DNA from: Xestospongia muta
Lineage: Eukaryota; Porifera; Demospongiae; Haplosclerida; Petrosiidae
Assembly: GCA_963693285.1 (NCBI GenBank)
Contig: OY848921.1
Span: 2,929,646-2,993,645, forward strand
DNA length: 64,000 nucleotides
Reading direction: 5' to 3'
Below are positions 59,821-64,000 of the stretch, in pieces. The number at the start of each line of letters is the position of its first letter. Position 1 is the first letter of the stretch. The translations under genes and the position numbers were made by a program. A model generated the notes under the pieces. The model worked only from the letters and a program-made list of their open reading frames with translations, did not search any database and had not been told where the DNA came from.

Positions 59821-62800
59821 TCTGTTTAATGTTGATCAATGGTTGCATCAAAATTGGTGAATATGACACATTACAGAATGTGAGTTTAATATACTTATTA
59901 AATTATTAATGGGAAAATTATCAATTCTTCTATTCAATATTAACCAATATTACAACAAATATTGGCGATTGTGAAACTCTATAGCACGTGAGTTAATATA
60001 CTTATTAATTTACTTAATTGATATTAAACATGTCCATTCTTCTTTTCAATATCAACCAATGATTACAACAAATATTCATGATTATGAAATTCTACAGGAC
60101 GTGAGTATAATATTCTCATTAACTTATTTAAATGTTATTAAACATATCCATTCTTCTCTTCAATATCAATGAATGATTGCAACAAATGTTGGTGATTATG
60201 AAATTCTATAGGATGTGAGTATAATATACTTATTAATTTACTTATTTAATATTAAACATGTCTATTCTTCTCTTCAATATAAACCAATGACTGAAACAAA
60301 TATTGGTGATTATAAAACAATAAAGCACGTGAGTACTTATTATTATTTATATTAAACATGTCCATTCTTCTCCTTAATATCAACCAATGATTGCAACAAC
60401 TATTGGTTATTATGAAATTCTACAGAAAGTAAGAATAACATAATTTACTTAATTTATATTGAAAATACTAATTCTTCTTTTCAATATCAACTAATGATTG
60501 CAACCAATGGTGACTATGAAACAATACAGTTGGTGAGTATAATATACTTATATATGTAGTCAACTGATACTTTGACGATTCTTTACTTCAATTTCAACCA
60601 TTGATTGCATCAAATATTTGTAATTATTCAACTCTATAGAACGTGAGTATAATATACTTAATAATTTACTTCATTGATATTAAGCATGTCCATTCTTCTC
60701 TTTAATATAAACCAACGATTACAACAAATGGTTTTTTTGAAACAACACAGTTGGTGAGTATAATATGCTTAATAATTTACTTAATTGATATTAAACATGT
60801 CCATTCTTCCCTTTAATATGAAATGATGACATTTCCATTTTCTTCTCAATGTCAACCAATGATGATAACTAATATTGAACTCTACAGGATGTGAGTATAA
60901 CATACTTCTTAATTTACTTAATTGATATTAAATATGTCCATTCTTTTCTTTAATATCAATAAATGATTGCAACAAATATTGGTGATTATGAAACAACGAA
61001 GCTTGTGAGTGTAAAATATTTATTAATATATAATTGGTACTAAGCATGTCTATTATTCTCTTTAATATGAACCAATGATTGAAACAAATGGTTTTGAAAC
61101 AACACAGTTGGTGAGTATAATAAACTTATTTATTTACTCAACTGATATTTTGTTCATTCTTCCCTTCAATTTTAAATAATGATTGCATCAAATATTGGTG
61201 ATTATGAAATTATAGAGCGTAAGTATAATATACTTATTAATTTACTTAATTGATATTAAACATGTACATTCTCCTCTTTAATATGAAATGATGATTATCT
61301 GAAATATTTGTGATCATAAAATTCTACAGCACGTGAGTATAATATACTTATTAATTTACTTAATTTATATAAAAAATATGTCCATTCATCTCTTCAATAT
61401 AAACCAATGATTGTAACAAATATTGGTGATTATGAAACAATACAGCTTGTGAGTATAATGTACATATTAATTTATTCAATTGACATTTTGTCTATTCTTC
61501 TTTTCCATGTCAATCAATGATTGCAACAAATATTGATGATTCTGAAACTTTATAGCACGTGAGTATAATATACTTATTACTTATTTTATTGATATTGAAC
61601 ATTTCCATTCTCTCCTCAATATCAACCAATAATGATAACTAATATTGGTGAATATGAACTCTACAGGATGTGAGTAGAATATACTTCTTAATTTACTTAA
61701 TTGACATTAAATATGTCCATTTTTTTCTTTGATATCAACCAATGATTACAACAAATATCGGTTATTTATGAAATAATATAGCACGTGAGTATAAAATACT
61801 TATTAATTTACATAATTGATATTAAACATGTCTAATCTTCTCTTCAATATCAACCAATGATAATAACTAATATTGGTGAATATGAACTCTACAGGAAGTG
61901 AGTATAATATACTTTTTAATTTACTTAATTGATATTAAATGTGTCCATTTTTTTTTTTGATATCAACCAATGATTAAAACAATTATTGGTGATTATGAAA
62001 CAATACAGCGCGTGAGTATAAAATACTTATTAACTTACATAATTGATATTAAACATGTCCATTATTTTCTTTAATATCAATCAATGATTGCAACAAACAT
62101 TGGTGATTATGAAACAATACAGCTTGTGAGTATAATATACATATTAATTTATTCAATTGATATTTTCTCTATTCTTCTATTCTATTTTAAACAATGATTA
62201 CAACAAATATTTGTGATTATGAAACTCTAAAGCAGGTGAGTATAATATACTTATTAATTTACTTAATTGATATTAAACATTTCTGTTCTTCACCTCAATA
62301 TCAACCAATGATTACAACAAATATTTGTGATTATGAACTCTACAGGATGTGAGTATAATATACTACTTTATTTACTTAATTGATATTAAATATGTCTAAT
62401 CTTTTTTTAAAAATCAATCAATAATTGCAACAAATGTTTTGTGATTATTAAACAATATAGCATGTGAGTATAAAATACTTATTAATTTATTTAATTGATA
62501 TTAAACATGTCTATTCTTCTCTTCAATATAAACCAATGACTGAAACAAATATTTGTGATTATAAAACAATAAAGCACGTGAGTAAAATATACTTATTATT
62601 ATTTATATTAAACATGTCCATTCTTCTCCTTAATATCAACCAATGATTGCAACAACTATTGGTTATTATGAAATTCTACAGAAAGTAAGAATAACATACT
62701 TTACTTAATTTATATTGAAAATACTAATTCTTCTTTCAATATCAACTAATGATTGCAACCAATGGTGACTATGAAACAATACAGTTGGTGAGTATAATAT

Positions 62801-64000
62801 ACTTATATATGTAGTCAACTGATACTTTGACGATTCTTTACTTCAATTTCAACCATTGATTGCATCAAATATTTGTAATTATCCAACTCTATAGAACGTG
62901 AGTATAATATACTTAATAATTTATTTAATTGACATTGAACATGTCCATTCTTCCCTTTAATATGAAATGATGACATTTCCATTTTCTTCTCAATGTCAAC
63001 CAATGATGATAACTAATATTGAACTCTACAGGATGTGAGTATAACATACTTCTTAATTTACTTAATTGATATTAAATATGTCCATTCTTTTCTTTAATAT
63101 CAATAAATGATTGCAACAAATATTGGTGATTATGAAACAACGAAGCTTGTGAGTGTAAAATATTTATTAATATATAATTGGTACTAAGCATGTCTATTAT
63201 TCTCTTTAATATGAACCAATGATTGAAACAAATGGTTTTGAAACAACACAGTTGGTGAGTATAATAAACTTATTTATTTACTCAACTGATATTTTGTCCA
63301 TTCTTCCCTTCAATTTTAAACAATGATTGCATCAAATATTGGTGATTATGAAATTATAGAGCGTAAGTATAATATACTTATTAATTTATTAATTGATATT
63401 GAACATGTCCATTTTTCTCCTTAATATGAAATGATGATTATCTGAATTTTTTGTGATTATGAAATTCTGCAGGACGTGAGTATAATATACTTGTTAATTT
63501 ACTTAATTGACATTAAATATGTCCATTCTTCTATTTAATATTAAATGATGATTATCTGAAATATTTGTGATTATGAAATTCTATAGGACGTGAGTATAAA
63601 ATACTTATTAATTTACTTAATTGATATTAAACATGTACATTCTTCTCTTTAATATGAAATGATGATTATCTGAAATATTTGTGATCATAAAATTCTACAG
63701 CACGTGAGTATAATATACTTATTAATTTACTTAATTTATATAAAAAATATGTCCATTCATCTCTTCAATATCAACGAATGATTGCAACAAATATTGGTGA
63801 TTATGAAACAATACAGCTTGTGAGTATAATGTACATATTAATTTATTCAATTGACATTTTGTCTATTCTTCTTTTCCATGTCAATCAATGATTGCAACAA
63901 ATATTGATGATTCTGAAACTTTATAGCACGTGAGTATAATATACTTATTACTTATTTTATTGATATTGAACATTTCCATTCTCTCCTCAATATCAACCAA
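59821..64000 (+). repeat. Microexon-type tandem array 7 (CAC/GAY class), runs off the window
   Basis: Thirty-seven units, 35 with AG-NNN-GTRAGT and two with donor GTAAGA. Tally: CAC 9, GAT 6, CTT 5, TTG 5, GAC 3, AAA 2, AAC 2, AGC 2, and single AAT, GAA, CGC, CAG and CAT. Example: CTT 63817-63819 with GTGAGT 63820-63825. A ~2.3-kb stretch is duplicated (60,2xx-61,6xx again at 62,5xx-64,000) with gain and loss of individual units. In phase 1 from exon 1 the order is free of stops and reads as a Ser/Arg/Pro/Gln/Glu-rich linker. Confidence 0.95.

Overview
The window is AT-rich animal DNA (about 70% A+T by eye) with small introns, GT-AG splice sites and AATAAA signals. It most likely comes from a demosponge of the Amphimedon type. 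That is an inference from the expanded ZU5/Death-domain gene family and compact gene structure; no species assignment was possible. Most of the window is one tandem gene family, all on the + strand, in seven or eight paralogous blocks: (1) 1-4,250; (2) 6,150-8,870, an orphan; (3) 13,750-19,720; (4) 20,000-24,120, broken; (5) 24,600-35,150; (6) 35,700-46,100; (7) 46,100-50,620, broken; (8) 56,580-64,000, whose gene body lies beyond the window.

The shared layout of a block is as follows. A 22-nt first exon encodes MGGCLRR, a myristoylation/palmitoylation-type N terminus, and ends in phase 1 at GTAAGT. A 1.7-3.3 kb AT-rich stretch follows. Next comes a tandem array of ~105-120 bp units, each containing a 3' splice-site-like (A/T)(C/T)AG, exactly three variable bases, and a perfect 5' splice-site-like GTGAGT/GTAAGT. 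After that come small linker exons of 33, 21 and 9 nt, all phase 1. The body is a ZU5-like exon (593 or 629 nt), three middle exons, and a terminal Death-domain exon. Counting exons only, the four best genes add up to exact codon multiples: 466, 429, 450 and 463 codons including stop.

The most striking feature is the arrays (about 165 units in the window, about 140 with clean splice signals at both sides). They read as strings of single-codon (3-nt) microexons inside intron 1, always upstream of and collinear with the ZU5/Death body. Joined in genomic order in the phase set by exon 1, I find no stop codon in any array. Phase 2 gives several stops, and one unit carries TAG, which would be a stop in phase 0 but is harmless in phase 1. 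The proposed system is a membrane-anchored Death-domain protein family whose N-terminal Ser/Pro/Arg/Gln-rich linker is assembled, perhaps combinatorially, from codon-sized exons. This is a sequence-based hypothesis that long-read cDNA would settle.

Other content: a 17-bp minisatellite with a GTAAGT core (5.5-6.1 kb and 8.9-13.3 kb) that truncates the orphan array; a decayed BEL/Pao retrotransposon on the minus strand (51.6-54.3 kb); a pogo/Tigger-like deletion derivative (57.2-57.6 kb); several MITE-like elements; and segmental duplications between blocks. No tRNA, rRNA or CRISPR array was seen.
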